From assembly GCA_016930015.1 (NCBI GenBank), contig JAFGHR010000064.1, forward strand, positions 1-64,000: a stretch of 64,000 bases of DNA, read 5' to 3'. The position numbers and the translations under genes are program-made. Below the pieces are notes generated by a model. That model was not told the DNA's origin, did no database searches, and saw only the letters and a list, made by a program, of their open reading frames with translations. Shown piece by piece: positions 1 through 9,252 of the stretch; position 1 is the first letter of the stretch, and each line of letters opens with the position of its first letter. This DNA is from Anaerolineae bacterium. GTDB lineage: Bacteria > Chloroflexota > Anaerolineae > Aggregatilineales > Aggregatilineaceae.

Positions 1-2266
1 ACCGGTCTTTGGTCAGGTTCACCACGTTTTGCAGCAGTGTCTCCAACTCAAGGCTTTGCGCCGCTTCGGTGCCCACCTCCGCCACCGTCTGCATTTCCGC
101 CGCACGCTGTTGAGTTTGTTCCAACAAAATCAAGCTGTCGAGCGAAGCCGCGATCTGTCCCGCCAACGCCAGATTAGCATGTGCATCGCGTTCTGTGAAG
201 GGATACGGCTGCGGACCATCCATAGATAACAGACCAATCAGGCGTTCACCAACTCTCAAAGGCAGCAGCACCGCTGTTCGGATATTTCGCGCCTTGAATG
301 CCTCACGAGTAAACGAAGTGAGGGACTGATCGGTTTCAATATCGGAAATAAACGCGATACGATCAGTAAAACTCGCAAGATGTTCGACTGAAGGGTTGTC
401 TGGTGCCAATCGTGTCCCGACAGGAATTGGCGGTTCACCTTCGCCACTGTGCCAGTCGCCGACAACCTCCCAGCTTATGATCCTGTCATCTTCGTGCTCA
501 AACGTGAACATATTCGCCCGGTCAAACATGGATAGATCGGCGGTAGTGAACACTGCCTGCATCAATTCACCCGGACTAGTCGCCTGGTTGATGCGCCGAC
601 CCAGTTCGTACCGTGTGGCCGTTTCGGCCAATGCGTTTTGTGTTTCGTCAACAGCGCGGAACTGCTCCAATGCCTGGGCGATACGTTCGGCGACACTATC
701 TACCAACGACAGCTCATCGACTGTCCAATTACGTTTCACCTCTTCGCTGAGCGTGATCGTGCCGATTGGCTGGCCGCGCAGTGTCACGTCATGGCGCAAA
801 CTGAACCCGTTGCCGCCCTGCAATTCGATATCCGGTGCGACCTCGTCAAGCGGGCGAACCTCCTGCAAATCGTAATGAAAACCAACCCGTTCACCTTGTG
901 CCACACGTCCCAGGTAGGATGACCAGTCGTCAAATATCAGCCGCCGGTTGATCGTGTCTGCGCGATCAACCGCCACCTGAGCCTGCTGGTATGCTTCTGC
1001 GCTGGCGACCGCCGCCGCTAGCTGGTTGGCCATGGACTGGAACACGCGTACATTGTCCTCGTTAAACCGGTTAACCGTGCGGGCCTGCATGTCCAACACA
1101 CCCACGATCTCGTTACCGGAAATGAGCGGCACCGCGACTTCGGAACGTGTTTCCGGCAGCAGCGGGTTCGGCATATAGAACTTGTCGGTTTCAGTATCAG
1201 ATACCACGACCGGGGTTTGCCTCTGGACGGCCTGGCTCACAATTGACGTGTGACGCAGGTCCAGCCGGTGCCCGTATTCCACAAGCTGGCGGCCAACTTC
1301 TCCACTACCGGCTTTCAGCCAGGCATAACGCCCCACATCGTCGAGTAGATACACCTGGACGTAATACAGATCAAACTGTGCGCTGATAGTATTGGTCATG
1401 TGCGGCAGCAAATCATCGATTCGCTGCATTTGTGTCGCGAGCCGTCCAACTTCCAGGGTGTGGAACAGGTCTTGTGTACGATCGGCTACGCGCTGCTCAA
1501 GTTCGCGGTTAGTCTCCTCGATCACCTCGCGAGAGCGCTGGAGATCGGTGGCCATTTCGTTGAGCGTGTTCGCCAACTGGCGAAACTGGTAGTTTCCCCG
1601 GCTGGTGATGCGATGGGACAGCTCACCGCTTCTGAACGCCTGTGTGCCTTCGGTAATCTGCCGGAGAGGACCACTGATGACCATCCGAACCAGCGGCAGG
1701 GTCACCAGGCCCACCAGGAACAACGTGCCCAACGCAATCAACACAGAGGACACTATACCTTTGAACAGGCTGTCTTTAATGGGGTCGGCAGCGGAACCAA
1801 CCGTCACGAAGAACGTGTCAGGCCCTTCGTCTACCGGGGTATCGAACTCGGTTGTGGTCAGGTACACCGAACCGAACTCGGTGACAGACCGCTCGATTGT
1901 TTTTCCAGCCGGTATACCGGCCAGATCGTCGATAACCTGTCCCTTATAGGCCGGGTCCGAATGGAAAACAACCTCGCCGTTTGGCCAGTTAACAGCGATA
2001 AAATCGATACCGTCGTTCTGGTTCACCAGCGTTAACAACCGGCTGTCCAACTCGCTGATGTCATCCAGAGTCACAACCGGCGGGTTGATATCCTGAATCG
2101 TGGCGTTGACAGCATTGGTCAACACCAGGCTGCGATCACGCTCGGCCTGGACCAATGTATTTTGCTCTTGAATGACGCGGGCAATCATCAACACGATTGC
2201 CAACAGCGCCAGCGCCAGAACAACAAAACCGATTAAATATGTCTGAATAGTTTGTCTGCGCAGCAT
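1..2266 (-). CDS. HAMP/GAF-domain membrane sensor protein (C-terminus beyond window)
   Basis: Membrane signal-input protein; about 755 residues are visible and the frame is open to base 1, so the output end is missing. My translation of the minus strand gives a TM helix at about residues 10-30, an extracytoplasmic stretch, a second TM at about 171-193, a HAMP linker to about 247, a coiled coil, a GAF domain at about 280-425, a second GAF at about 600-730 and the beginning of a third (NVVNLTKDR). That last motif recurs in the neighbouring sensor as LVVDLTKDRF, so the two are paralogues. The ATG lies 6 bases after an in-frame TAA that closes an open stretch following the upstream sensor, so the pair is probably co-transcribed. 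Ligand and output (kinase, cyclase or none) cannot be seen. Confidence 0.85.
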   Translation of the reverse strand, partial: MLRRQTIQTYLIGFVVLALALLAIVLMIARVIQEQNTLVQAERDRSLVLTNAVNATIQDINPPVVTLDDISELDSRLLTLVNQNDGIDFIAVNWPNGEVVFHSDPAYKGQVIDDLAGIPAGKTIERSVTEFGSVYLTTTEFDTPVDEGPDTFFVTVGSAADPIKDSLFKGIVSSVLIALGTLFLVGLVTLPLVRMVISGPLRQITEGTQAFRSGELSHRITSRGNYQFRQLANTLNEMATDLQRSREVIEETNRELEQRVADRTQDLFHTLEVGRLATQMQRIDDLLPHMTNTISAQFDLYYVQVYLLDDVGRYAWLKAGSGEVGRQLVEYGHRLDLRHTSIVSQAVQRQTPVVVSDTETDKFYMPNPLLPETRSEVAVPLISGNEIVGVLDMQARTVNRFNEDNVRVFQSMANQLAAAVASAEAYQQAQVAVDRADTINRRLIFDDWSSYLGRVAQGERVGFHYDLQEVRPLDEVAPDIELQGGNGFSLRHDVTLRGQPIGTITLSEEVKRNWTVDELSLVDSVAERIAQALEQFRAVDETQNALAETATRYELGRRINQATSPGELMQAVFTTADLSMFDRANMFTFEHEDDRIISWEVVGDWHSGEGEPPIPVGTRLAPDNPSVEHLASFTDRIAFISDIETDQSLTSFTREAFKARNIRTAVLLPLRVGERLIGLLSMDGPQPYPFTERDAHANLALAGQIAASLDSLILLEQTQQRAAEMQTVAEVGTEAAQSLELETLLQNVVNLTKDR

Positions 2267-2271
2267 ACGAT

Positions 2272-2397
2272 TTACCTGTTCGCTACCAAGCCACTGGCTT
2301 CATAGATCGTCGATAGTTCAAGCGGATCAAGCGGGAACGTGATATCCCAACGTGCGGCGGCCTGGGTACCATCGGCAATCTGATTCCTTCTATCACG
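2272..2397 (-). other. In-frame open stretch after the TAG of the upstream sensor gene
   Basis: Directly after the TAG at 2398-2400 the same minus-strand frame stays open for 41 codons and ends in TAA at 2272-2274, just before the next gene's ATG. The encoded peptide looks protein-like (for example WDITFPLDPLELSTIYEASG) rather than random. It could be the original C-terminus of the sensor cut off by a nonsense mutation, a readthrough extension, or chance. The gap has no terminator. Confidence 0.4.
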
Positions 2398-4314
2398 CTA
2401 GTCATGCACTGTCTCACGATCGACAGCCGCGCTATCGCTATCGGTTTGTGCGTCGCTCTCTGGTGAATGGTCATCAGGCGGCGGATCGCTCATCTGCAAT
2501 TCGATGGCTGTATGCGGCACATTCAGCGCCCGGCCCAATTCACGGGCAGCAATTTGCAGCACTTCTTCCATATTGGATGCGCTTTGTATCTCGTGCGTAA
2601 TGGTGCTCAACGCCTGCTCGTGGCGACCGACACGTTCGATCTCGCTGAACAAACGCGCATTGTCGAGGGCGGTCGCAACCTGGCGTGTGAGTGTTGCCAG
2701 TACCATCTGCATGTCTTCAGTAAAGTGTGCTTCATGCTCAGACTGAACATCCAGCACGCCCAGCACGCGCGTACCGATACTCAGCGGCTGCGCGACTTCG
2801 GAACGGGTCAGCGGCAGCAGGGGATTCGGCATGAAGTCGGGCGCAGTACTCACGTCATCGACTACTACCGCCGCATTGGTACGCACGGCGCGCATAACCA
2901 GGCTGTTCTGGGTGCTGCACGGGATATGATGGCCATGATCAAGCATGACACGCCCGGCCTCGCCAGACCCCGCTGCGAGTACCAGATTCTCGCGTGTTTC
3001 ATCCAGCAGGTATATATGCGCGTGATACAGGTTAAAGCGGTCTTTGGTCAGATCTACAACCAACCGGAGCAGATCATCAGGATCAAGAACCGTCGCCACT
3101 TCCTCGATCACTTGTGACGCAAGCTGTAAGTCATGGGTACGGGCGTTTACCCGTTCCTCAAGATTGTTGACCAGGTCGCTCAACTGCATGGTCATGGTAT
3201 TGACCGTGTGCCCCAGGCGACCAAATTCGTCGTTTGGCAGCACTGTGACACGTGCCTCAAGATCGCCGTGACTGATACGCTCGGCGACCTCGGTGAGATC
3301 GGCCAATGGACGCGATATGACCCGGTTGTGAAATAACAAGATGAAGCCGATCCCCAACAGCAGAAGCCCCCCCGAAACAGCTAACGTCGTCAGGCGATCT
3401 TCAGTTAATGCGTCAAGCGATTCGGTCCGGTCTTCTACGATCTCGACAAGTCCCAGTGTCTCGCTGCGGTAGTCGGTAAACGGGGCAACCATAACGGCAT
3501 AACTCTTGCCGTCATCCCGTTCAAATATAACCTGGGATTCAGCCGTTTTAAGCACGTCACGATAAATAGAATCAGAAATCGGCAGCAGGTTGGGGTGGGT
3601 GCTGGCATAATATACCAGCTCAGGAATGGGCGCTTCCAGGTCTTCATCCAGAGCTTGCAGCCCCACCGGTTCGGCAATATCCGAAGTTATCCAGATCGTA
3701 TAATCAAGGTCATTACGGGTCTTGAGGTCATCCACAAGAAGGTGATCATACGCTAGGTCGATTTCTACAATACCTACTAACTCCCCTTGTTCGATCAGCG
3801 GTGCCGCGCCGCGCACGCCAACATGGGTTGCGTCAACCGCAATGCCGCCTATCGGGACCCCGACATTCATCACAGCCGCGATCAAAGGACGCTCAGCGCT
3901 GGACGAACCATAGTTTTCTGGATCATCAACTTGAAGAAACACGCGCCCACGGCTGTCATAAACAAAAAAGTGAGACATCTGGAAAGCAGCGCGGTATTGC
4001 AGGAATATCGGTTGCAGGATGGTTAACAACGCCTCACGGTCTTCTTGAATCAGCGCTGTTTTGATGTCGGGCCTATCCGCGAAACTGGCCGCCATTCCCG
4101 ACATGCCGCGCTGCAACAGGCCGATCTCATTGTTAAAATCTTGGAGCGAGGCGTCCAGCCGGGTTTGCGATTGGTCCTCACCGCGCTGTTGGGCTTCCCG
4201 GAGCGTTAACCAGGTTTGCACTGCCGTGATGACGACAATGGCGAGCACAACAGCTACTAACAGCTTGATACTGACAACTGTTAATCTCCGGCGGGGCGTA
4301 GGCTTTATGTCCAT
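2398..4314 (-). CDS. Cache/HAMP/GAF-domain membrane sensor protein
   Basis: A 638-residue signal-input protein. Visible order: TM helix 13-33, extracytoplasmic Cache-like sensor region about 40-305 (with FFVYDSRGRVFLQVDD-type segments), TM 308-329, HAMP 330-383, coiled coil 380-410, GAF domain 405-555, then a short segment (about 575-607) resembling the start of another GAF, and an acidic Pro/Ser/Asp-rich tail. There is no histidine kinase, GGDEF or methyl-accepting output domain. It probably passes its signal to a partner, perhaps the paralogous sensor encoded immediately downstream. The coding frame continues past the TAG for 41 codons, so the true C-terminus is uncertain. A promoter candidate lies about 170 bases upstream of the ATG. 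Confidence 0.85.
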   Translation of the reverse strand: MDIKPTPRRRLTVVSIKLLVAVVLAIVVITAVQTWLTLREAQQRGEDQSQTRLDASLQDFNNEIGLLQRGMSGMAASFADRPDIKTALIQEDREALLTILQPIFLQYRAAFQMSHFFVYDSRGRVFLQVDDPENYGSSSAERPLIAAVMNVGVPIGGIAVDATHVGVRGAAPLIEQGELVGIVEIDLAYDHLLVDDLKTRNDLDYTIWITSDIAEPVGLQALDEDLEAPIPELVYYASTHPNLLPISDSIYRDVLKTAESQVIFERDDGKSYAVMVAPFTDYRSETLGLVEIVEDRTESLDALTEDRLTTLAVSGGLLLLGIGFILLFHNRVISRPLADLTEVAERISHGDLEARVTVLPNDEFGRLGHTVNTMTMQLSDLVNNLEERVNARTHDLQLASQVIEEVATVLDPDDLLRLVVDLTKDRFNLYHAHIYLLDETRENLVLAAGSGEAGRVMLDHGHHIPCSTQNSLVMRAVRTNAAVVVDDVSTAPDFMPNPLLPLTRSEVAQPLSIGTRVLGVLDVQSEHEAHFTEDMQMVLATLTRQVATALDNARLFSEIERVGRHEQALSTITHEIQSASNMEEVLQIAARELGRALNVPHTAIELQMSDPPPDDHSPESDAQTDSDSAAVDRETVHD

Positions 4315-4490
4315 ATATCGAAACTCCTGCGTTTTTCACCATTCAGGTGAGTTCGCGTGACATTACCGGTCTTCCGGCGCGTATTATTCCCTTCAAACAC
4401 ACCCGCCCGAACATGTAACAATCCATGCCCGGATAGTAATTTAATCATCTATGTTTTGGGAAAGCCGCTGCTCGCCAGCCGCTAGCCTAA

Positions 4491-4519
4491 ACTATCGCAT
4501 ATAATAAAGGTAAAGTCAA
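4491..4519 (-). promoter_or_regulatory. Promoter candidate for the sensor genes
   Basis: Read on the minus strand, TTGACT and GATAGT are separated by 17 bases, a sigma-70-like arrangement (5/6 and 4/6 matches). It would give a leader of about 170 bases before the sensor ATG at 4314. Confidence 0.4.
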
Positions 4520-4683
4520 GTTAAAATTGATTATAGTTGAGTTGGAATACACAAATGTCTCCCCAGTGCCTGGCGTTTTTAACATGGATACTATGAGGTA
4601 TAATCGAAATGAAAGGGAGTGCCAACACACCACTATCACACGTTCCATTTAGGCAATAAGAACAGATCGACTTGCCGCCGACT

Positions 4684-4692
4684 TGGTATAAT
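4684..4692 (+). promoter_or_regulatory. Extended -10 promoter candidate for glnA
   Basis: TGGTATAAT is a perfect -10 hexamer with an upstream TG, which can compensate for the absence of a good -35. It lies about 40 bases before the glnA ATG, and the RBS GTAGGAGAG follows. A second TATAAT at 4599-4604 could be an alternative promoter. Confidence 0.5.
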
Positions 4693-4733
4693 TGCGGGCA
4701 CTATTCGCCAGATACAACCAGTAGGAGAGTGTT

Positions 4734-6092
4734 ATGCCGGATTCTGCACTTCGAGACAATCTGCAGGCCGACGATATCCTCAACCGCATTCGTGACGAGG
4801 ATGTGCGCTCAATCGATCTTCAGTTTACTGATGTAGCTGGCATCATCAAAACGGTTACGATTGATGCTGATTTGCTGCCTGCTGCATTGGAAAAAGGGGT
4901 ATGGTTTGACGGTTCGGCGGTCGAAGGCTTTGCCCGCGTTGCCGAAGCGGATATGTACCTGATCCCCGACCTCGCGACGTTTGCTATTCTACCATGGGAA
5001 GGCCACCACCTCGAAATCGGACGCACGGGGCGGTTGTTTTGTGATGTGTACACGCCGAACCACCAACCCTTTGCCGGTGATCCGCGTGGTGCACTGCGGC
5101 GTGTGATCGAGTACGCCGCCGCCATGGGCATGCACTATGTTGTCGCACCCGAACTGGAATTTTATCTGTATCGTAAACTGCCTAAACAAGGCGATCCCCA
5201 GCCGGATGATCAGGCCAGTTATTTTGACGCATCCGACGGCGTATCGCGCGTGATCCGCAAACGTGTGAGTGATGCGCTGCGGCGTATGGGCATCGTGGTC
5301 GAATCGAGCCATCATGAAGTTGGCAGCGGCCAACATGAGCTTGATTTTTCGCCAATGGGTGCGCTGCAAATGGCCGACGCCATCGTCACTGCGCGTATGG
5401 CGGTACGCACCATCGCGCGGCAGGAAGGCCGGTTCGCCACCTTTATGCCCAAGCCAATGACCAATGCGCCCGGCAGCGGCATGCACGTTCACCAATGGCT
5501 TCAATCCCTGGACGACAATACAAACGTATTTCAGGATGTCACTAACGACTACGACATGTCAGCCAAAGCGCAAACCTTTTTAGCCGGGCAGCTTACACAC
5601 GCCCGCGCGATCTGTGCGGTGCTGGCCCCGTTGGTCAACAGTTATCGCCGCCTGATGGCCGGGCTTGAAGCGCCCATTTATGTCACCTGGGCGCAGCTCA
5701 ATCGTGGTGCGCTGCTGCGCGTGCCCCGGCTGGCCGACTCGAATACCCTGGGCACACGCATCGAAATGCGCTGCCCCGACCCAAGCTGCAACCCCTATTT
5801 GGCGTTTGCCGCGTTGTTATACGCCGGGCTGCACGGCATTACCGAACAATTACCACTTCCGCCCGCGGCTGAAGAAGACCTGGTCGAGGTATCGAACCGC
5901 CGCCGCCACCTGATCACACTGCCCACGTCACTGCACGAAGCCCTTGACGAGTTTGAGGCCAGTGATCTGACGCGTGAAGCATTGGGCCTTCACCTGTTCG
6001 AGCGTTTTCTTGAAGCCAAGCGGCTTGAATGGAGTGAGTACCTGCTGATTGTCAGCCCGTGGGAACAAGAGCGATACTTGAGTATGTACTAG
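4734..6092 (+). CDS. glnA: Type I glutamine synthetase
   Basis: Makes glutamine from glutamate, ammonia and ATP in the cytoplasm. The 452-residue length fits GS type I. Visible signatures: DGSAVEGFARVAEADMYL at 59-76, metal-binding APELEFYLY at 138-146, HHEVGSGQHELDF at 193-205, the ATP/glutamate segment KPMTNAPGSGMHVHQW at 240-255 and PDPSCNPYLAFAALL at 348-362. The Arg in FARV matches the feedback-inhibition arginine of the GSI-alpha type. The region that carries the adenylylated Tyr in GSI-beta enzymes reads DLVEVSNRRR and has no Tyr, so control by adenylylation is unlikely. A strong RBS supports the start. A PucR-type regulator follows 100 bases downstream; no GlnR or GlnB is adjacent. 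A GS-like gamma-glutamyl-amine ligase is the alternative, but the conserved motifs favour true GS. Confidence 0.9.
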   Translation: MPDSALRDNLQADDILNRIRDEDVRSIDLQFTDVAGIIKTVTIDADLLPAALEKGVWFDGSAVEGFARVAEADMYLIPDLATFAILPWEGHHLEIGRTGRLFCDVYTPNHQPFAGDPRGALRRVIEYAAAMGMHYVVAPELEFYLYRKLPKQGDPQPDDQASYFDASDGVSRVIRKRVSDALRRMGIVVESSHHEVGSGQHELDFSPMGALQMADAIVTARMAVRTIARQEGRFATFMPKPMTNAPGSGMHVHQWLQSLDDNTNVFQDVTNDYDMSAKAQTFLAGQLTHARAICAVLAPLVNSYRRLMAGLEAPIYVTWAQLNRGALLRVPRLADSNTLGTRIEMRCPDPSCNPYLAFAALLYAGLHGITEQLPLPPAAEEDLVEVSNRRRHLITLPTSLHEALDEFEASDLTREALGLHLFERFLEAKRLEWSEYLLIVSPWEQERYLSMY

Positions 6093-6106
6093 TGTTTAAT
6101 CATCGG

Positions 6107-6136
6107 TCATTTGACGGTTGAATTCTTCGCAAATGA
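6107..6136. promoter_or_regulatory. Inverted repeat upstream of PucR gene
   Basis: TCATTTG (6107-6113) and CAAATGA (6130-6136) form a perfect 7-base inverted repeat with a 16-base spacer centred near GAATTC, 60-90 bases before the regulator start. It could be an autoregulatory operator; a chance match cannot be excluded. Confidence 0.25.
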
Positions 6137-6194
6137 GCGAAAAAACAGGGCATCTATGCATCGGAATCAGATTAACTGAGTGCTAGGTACTGAA

Positions 6195-7847
6195 ATGCCA
6201 ACACAGCCTAGTCGGAGGTCTGCGAGGACACCGTTGCCACGTACGCCTGACACCACGGTTCATGATCTCCTGCGGTTTGCCTTACCTGCGGGCACGCACA
6301 TCCTCGCCGGGCGGTTGGGCCTGTACAACCCTGTCCGCTGGGTCAGCTTATTAAACACGCGTCCGCCCGCGTTCCCCAACCTGGGCAGTGGTGACATGGC
6401 GCTGCTGTCATTGAATGCCATGCACCTGCTGAGCGACAAACTCACGCTGGTCAGCTTGATGCGGGACCTGGCCGAAATGGAAGTAACGGTCATCGGCGTG
6501 GTGGGTGAAGTCGGGCAGCCAGCACGCGACACCGCCGATGAACTCGGCATTCCGCTCTTGAATCTGCCGGATACTGTTTCGCTGCGCCGGGTCGAAAGTC
6601 AGGTCGCCCAGGCGTTAATGGGCAACACGCTCGCCCCGCACATTCGTGCGCAGGAAGTGCGCGAACAACTGCTGCAACTCTCCACCGAAAATCGCGGTCT
6701 GGAAGCGCTCACCGGGGTGCTGGCCGAGGTCGTCGGTAAAACCGTTGTGATTCAGGATAAACGCTTGCAGCCATTAGCCTCAGCCGGTCCCCTGACCGAA
6801 CATCACGAATGGGCCGCCGTTGAGGATGCGCTGTACGATGTGAACCCGCTGCCCGCCTTATTCCGTGACCGGATGGAAGTTGCCCAGGCCAGTCCTGATC
6901 CGGTCGCTGTCGGGCTGCCCCATTTAGGGCTGCGGCGGTTGGTCGCGCCGATCGTCGCCGGGAAAATGGGCCGCGGCTTTTTGTCGTTGGTGTTTGACGA
7001 GGACGAGTCCTACAACGAACTGGACATCGCATTTGCGCGCAGCGGCGCGGCGGTGTTTGCCCTGGAGATGGCCAAAGAAAAAGCCGTCCGCGAGGCGCAA
7101 AAACGTGTTCAGGGTAACGTACTCGAACAGTTTTTGGGCGGTATGCTCAGCGAAAACGAAGCGCTGCTGCGCCTGACACGTCTGGGTTATCAGCCCGGCG
7201 AGCACTACACCACGTTGTATATCGGCGATTTGCATGAAAACCAGCCCACAGCCCGCCAGATCGAAGCGCTGTGTAATGAACAGGCCAGCGCACTGGGTGT
7301 ATCGGCCCTGGTCCAGCCCTACGGCAGCGAAGTGATCGTGTTCACACAGGGGGACGAAGACACGGCCCGTGATGTTGCGCTGGCCGTTCAGGGCCGGGTT
7401 GACGAACGCTATCGCGCCGAGGTTGCGATCGGCATGGGCCAGCCCGCCAATGATCTACGCATCTGGCGCGAGAGTTTCCAACAGGCCGTTGCCGCGTACC
7501 GCACGGCGCACCAGTGGCGGCTGACGGCGCCCCTGGCTTTCCGCGAGATGGGTGTCTACCGGCTGCTGTCGCTGCTGGTCGGATCGCCGGAACTGAAAAA
7601 GTTCTACCATGAAACATTAGGCAAACTCACCGAAAGCTCGCTGCATAACACCGAATTCATCAGCACCCTGGAAGCGTTTTTTGAGGAACACGGCAACCTC
7701 ACCCGCACGGCCAAGCGGCTCCACGTGCACCGCAACACGCTGCTCTATCGCATGGAGCGTATCCGCGAGATCAGCGGCATCGACCTCGACAACCCGGAAA
7801 CCCGGCTGGCCGTCCACCTGGCGCTGCGTATCCGCCGCATTCTGTAA
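6195..7847 (+). CDS. PucR-family transcriptional regulator
   Basis: Cytoplasmic transcription regulator. The N-terminal PucR domain (about residues 20-150) is followed by a degenerate GGDEF-like CdaR region (about 290-430) and a C-terminal HTH (LTRTAKRLHVHRNTLLYRME, followed by ISGIDL and LAVHLALRIRRIL) typical of PucR/CdaR proteins. PucR of Bacillus controls purine catabolism; other members control different pathways. I chose ATG 6195, which has AGGTA about 6 bases upstream, over GTG 6180, which has no visible RBS. A second PucR paralogue is encoded at 13673-15334. glnA lies immediately upstream, so a nitrogen or purine role is plausible but not shown. Confidence 0.88.
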   Translation: MPTQPSRRSARTPLPRTPDTTVHDLLRFALPAGTHILAGRLGLYNPVRWVSLLNTRPPAFPNLGSGDMALLSLNAMHLLSDKLTLVSLMRDLAEMEVTVIGVVGEVGQPARDTADELGIPLLNLPDTVSLRRVESQVAQALMGNTLAPHIRAQEVREQLLQLSTENRGLEALTGVLAEVVGKTVVIQDKRLQPLASAGPLTEHHEWAAVEDALYDVNPLPALFRDRMEVAQASPDPVAVGLPHLGLRRLVAPIVAGKMGRGFLSLVFDEDESYNELDIAFARSGAAVFALEMAKEKAVREAQKRVQGNVLEQFLGGMLSENEALLRLTRLGYQPGEHYTTLYIGDLHENQPTARQIEALCNEQASALGVSALVQPYGSEVIVFTQGDEDTARDVALAVQGRVDERYRAEVAIGMGQPANDLRIWRESFQQAVAAYRTAHQWRLTAPLAFREMGVYRLLSLLVGSPELKKFYHETLGKLTESSLHNTEFISTLEAFFEEHGNLTRTAKRLHVHRNTLLYRMERIREISGIDLDNPETRLAVHLALRIRRIL

Positions 7848-7908
7848 CCGCATACCGCGCGCCTCAGGCAAACGCTGCAAATTCGCTCGACACACGCGGC
7901 TGGTAAAT

Positions 7909-8067
7909 GGCCTCACCCCCGGCCCCTCTCCATCCGAGACGTTTGGCTGCGCTGGTGCTTCGCCAAACTATGGAGAGGGGAGCAAAACAGGCGTGTAAGA
8001 GCGCTTTTCGCCCCTCCTTCAGCTTGGCTGGGGAGGGGCAACCGCCATCAGGCGGTGGGGTGGGGCC
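7909..8067. repeat. Palindromic intergenic repeat element with three internal hairpins
   Basis: A 159-base element framed by near-perfect inverted ends (GGCCTCACCCC and GGGGTGGGGCC). Inside are CCCCTCTCCAT/ATGGAGAGGGG (7923-7933 and 7970-7980, perfect 11-base stem), GCCCCTCC/GGAGGGGC and ACCGCC/GGCGGT. It shares the CAGCTTGGCTGG loop core with the repeats at 26, 52.8, 62.6 and 63.7 kb but is arranged differently, so it may be a separate subfamily. It lies between convergent genes and could also stop transcription. Confidence 0.7.
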
Positions 8068-8094
8068 GGTTTTTGATTCTGTGGTGGAAAAAAC

Positions 8095-9252
8095 TTAGGG
8101 GCGGCGCGGGATTGTCACCGTCAGGCAGGTACCCTGGCCTTCTGAACTTTCGATCACAAAAGTGCCGCCTAACCGGCGCGCGCGCTGCTCCATGTTACGT
8201 AAACCAAAACTGTTCGGATTTTCGAGCGCTGCCGGATCAAGACCTTTGCCGTTGTCCTCAACCGTGAGCACCAGCCGGTTATCCAATTCGCGCACGGTCA
8301 CCCACACATGGGACGCCTGGGCGTGACGGGCGACGTTGGACATCCCCTCGCGCACGATCTGCGTGAGTGAATGGCGCTGCTGATCGGTCAATGTGCGCAG
8401 TGACGACGGTACATCCACCGTCACCTCGACCCTGGCAAAGTCCATAAAGTGACGGGCCAAATTTTCGAGCCGCTGGCCAAAGGTAGCCTGTTCATCACGC
8501 GCGCTACGCAGATCACGAATATACAGGCGGATATCATCGATGATCTGGTTCAGATCGTCCATAATGCCGTGATACTGCGCTTCCTGCTCCGGCGTCATGG
8601 GGAACTGCCCGCGTAGAATCTCCAATTTCATGCCCACCGCGTAGACCGATTGGATCACGCCGTCGTGTAGTTCCATACCGATACGGTCGCGTTCGCGGCT
8701 AAGCGCCATCGCCTGGAGTTGTTCTGACAAACGCGTGTTTTCGATCGCGACCGCGGCCTGTTTGGCCAGCAGCACGATCAAGCGTTCATCATCGATGCTG
8801 AATAACTCGCCGTCCAGCCGGTCGGTCAAATACAGGTTACCGAGTCGTTCACCCCGGCTGATGATAGGCACGCCTAAAAAACGCTTCATCACCGGGTGAT
8901 TCTTGACGAACCCGACTGAGCGTGGGTCCTGCGTGAGATCGTCGAGACGGATCGGCTCGTCCGACTCCAGCACCGCGCTTAGCAGCCCTAACCCTTTGGG
9001 TTCGTGCGGCATTTTGCTGACGTCTGCCGGGTCCATGCCTGATGTAATGAAAGCTTTGAGTGCGCCATCTTCGTCCGGAATACCCAACGCCGCATACCGG
9101 GCATTGGCTAACTCGCGCGCAATATCTGTGATCGCTTGCAGGGTACGGGGCAAGCTCAGGTTAGCGGTGATCGCTCTGGCCGCCCGGCTAAGCGCGTCCA
9201 ACGTCGCCGCACAGTTCTCAGAGATTTTGTTAGATTCAGGTGTCGAACTCAT
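8095..9252 (-). CDS. GAF-domain NarL-type sensor histidine kinase
   Basis: Soluble two-component kinase of 385 residues. An N-terminal GAF domain (about 25-175) is followed by a HisKA_3 dimerisation domain with phospho-acceptor His196 in RERDRIGMELHDG, and a HATPase domain (about 290-385) with the N box REGMSNVARHA, G1 box VEDNGKG and G2 box FGLRNMEQRA. No TM helix is present, so the signal is probably cytoplasmic, such as redox, gas or small molecule. The divergent NarL-type response regulator starting about 280 bases away is the probable partner. Confidence 0.92.
   Translation of the reverse strand: MSSTPESNKISENCAATLDALSRAARAITANLSLPRTLQAITDIARELANARYAALGIPDEDGALKAFITSGMDPADVSKMPHEPKGLGLLSAVLESDEPIRLDDLTQDPRSVGFVKNHPVMKRFLGVPIISRGERLGNLYLTDRLDGELFSIDDERLIVLLAKQAAVAIENTRLSEQLQAMALSRERDRIGMELHDGVIQSVYAVGMKLEILRGQFPMTPEQEAQYHGIMDDLNQIIDDIRLYIRDLRSARDEQATFGQRLENLARHFMDFARVEVTVDVPSSLRTLTDQQRHSLTQIVREGMSNVARHAQASHVWVTVRELDNRLVLTVEDNGKGLDPAALENPNSFGLRNMEQRARRLGGTFVIESSEGQGTCLTVTIPRRP

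Larger units (their letters stand above)
4315..4733. other. Divergent intergenic region between sensor gene and glnA
   Basis: A 419-base AT-rich non-coding stretch separating the leftward sensor gene from rightward glnA. It holds one minus-strand promoter candidate (4491-4519) and two plus-strand TATAAT boxes (4599-4604 and 4687-4692). No ORF with coding character was seen. Confidence 0.6.

Noticed and set aside
396-2035. Plus-strand open frames across the first sensor gene
   Set aside because: The minus strand encodes clear TM, HAMP and GAF segments; the plus-strand frames are shadows rich in Arg, Ser and Pro with no motifs.
4599-4604. Second TATAAT box as the main glnA promoter
   Set aside because: It has no good -35 or extended -10 and lies farther from the gene than the box at 4687-4692, so it is kept only as an alternative.
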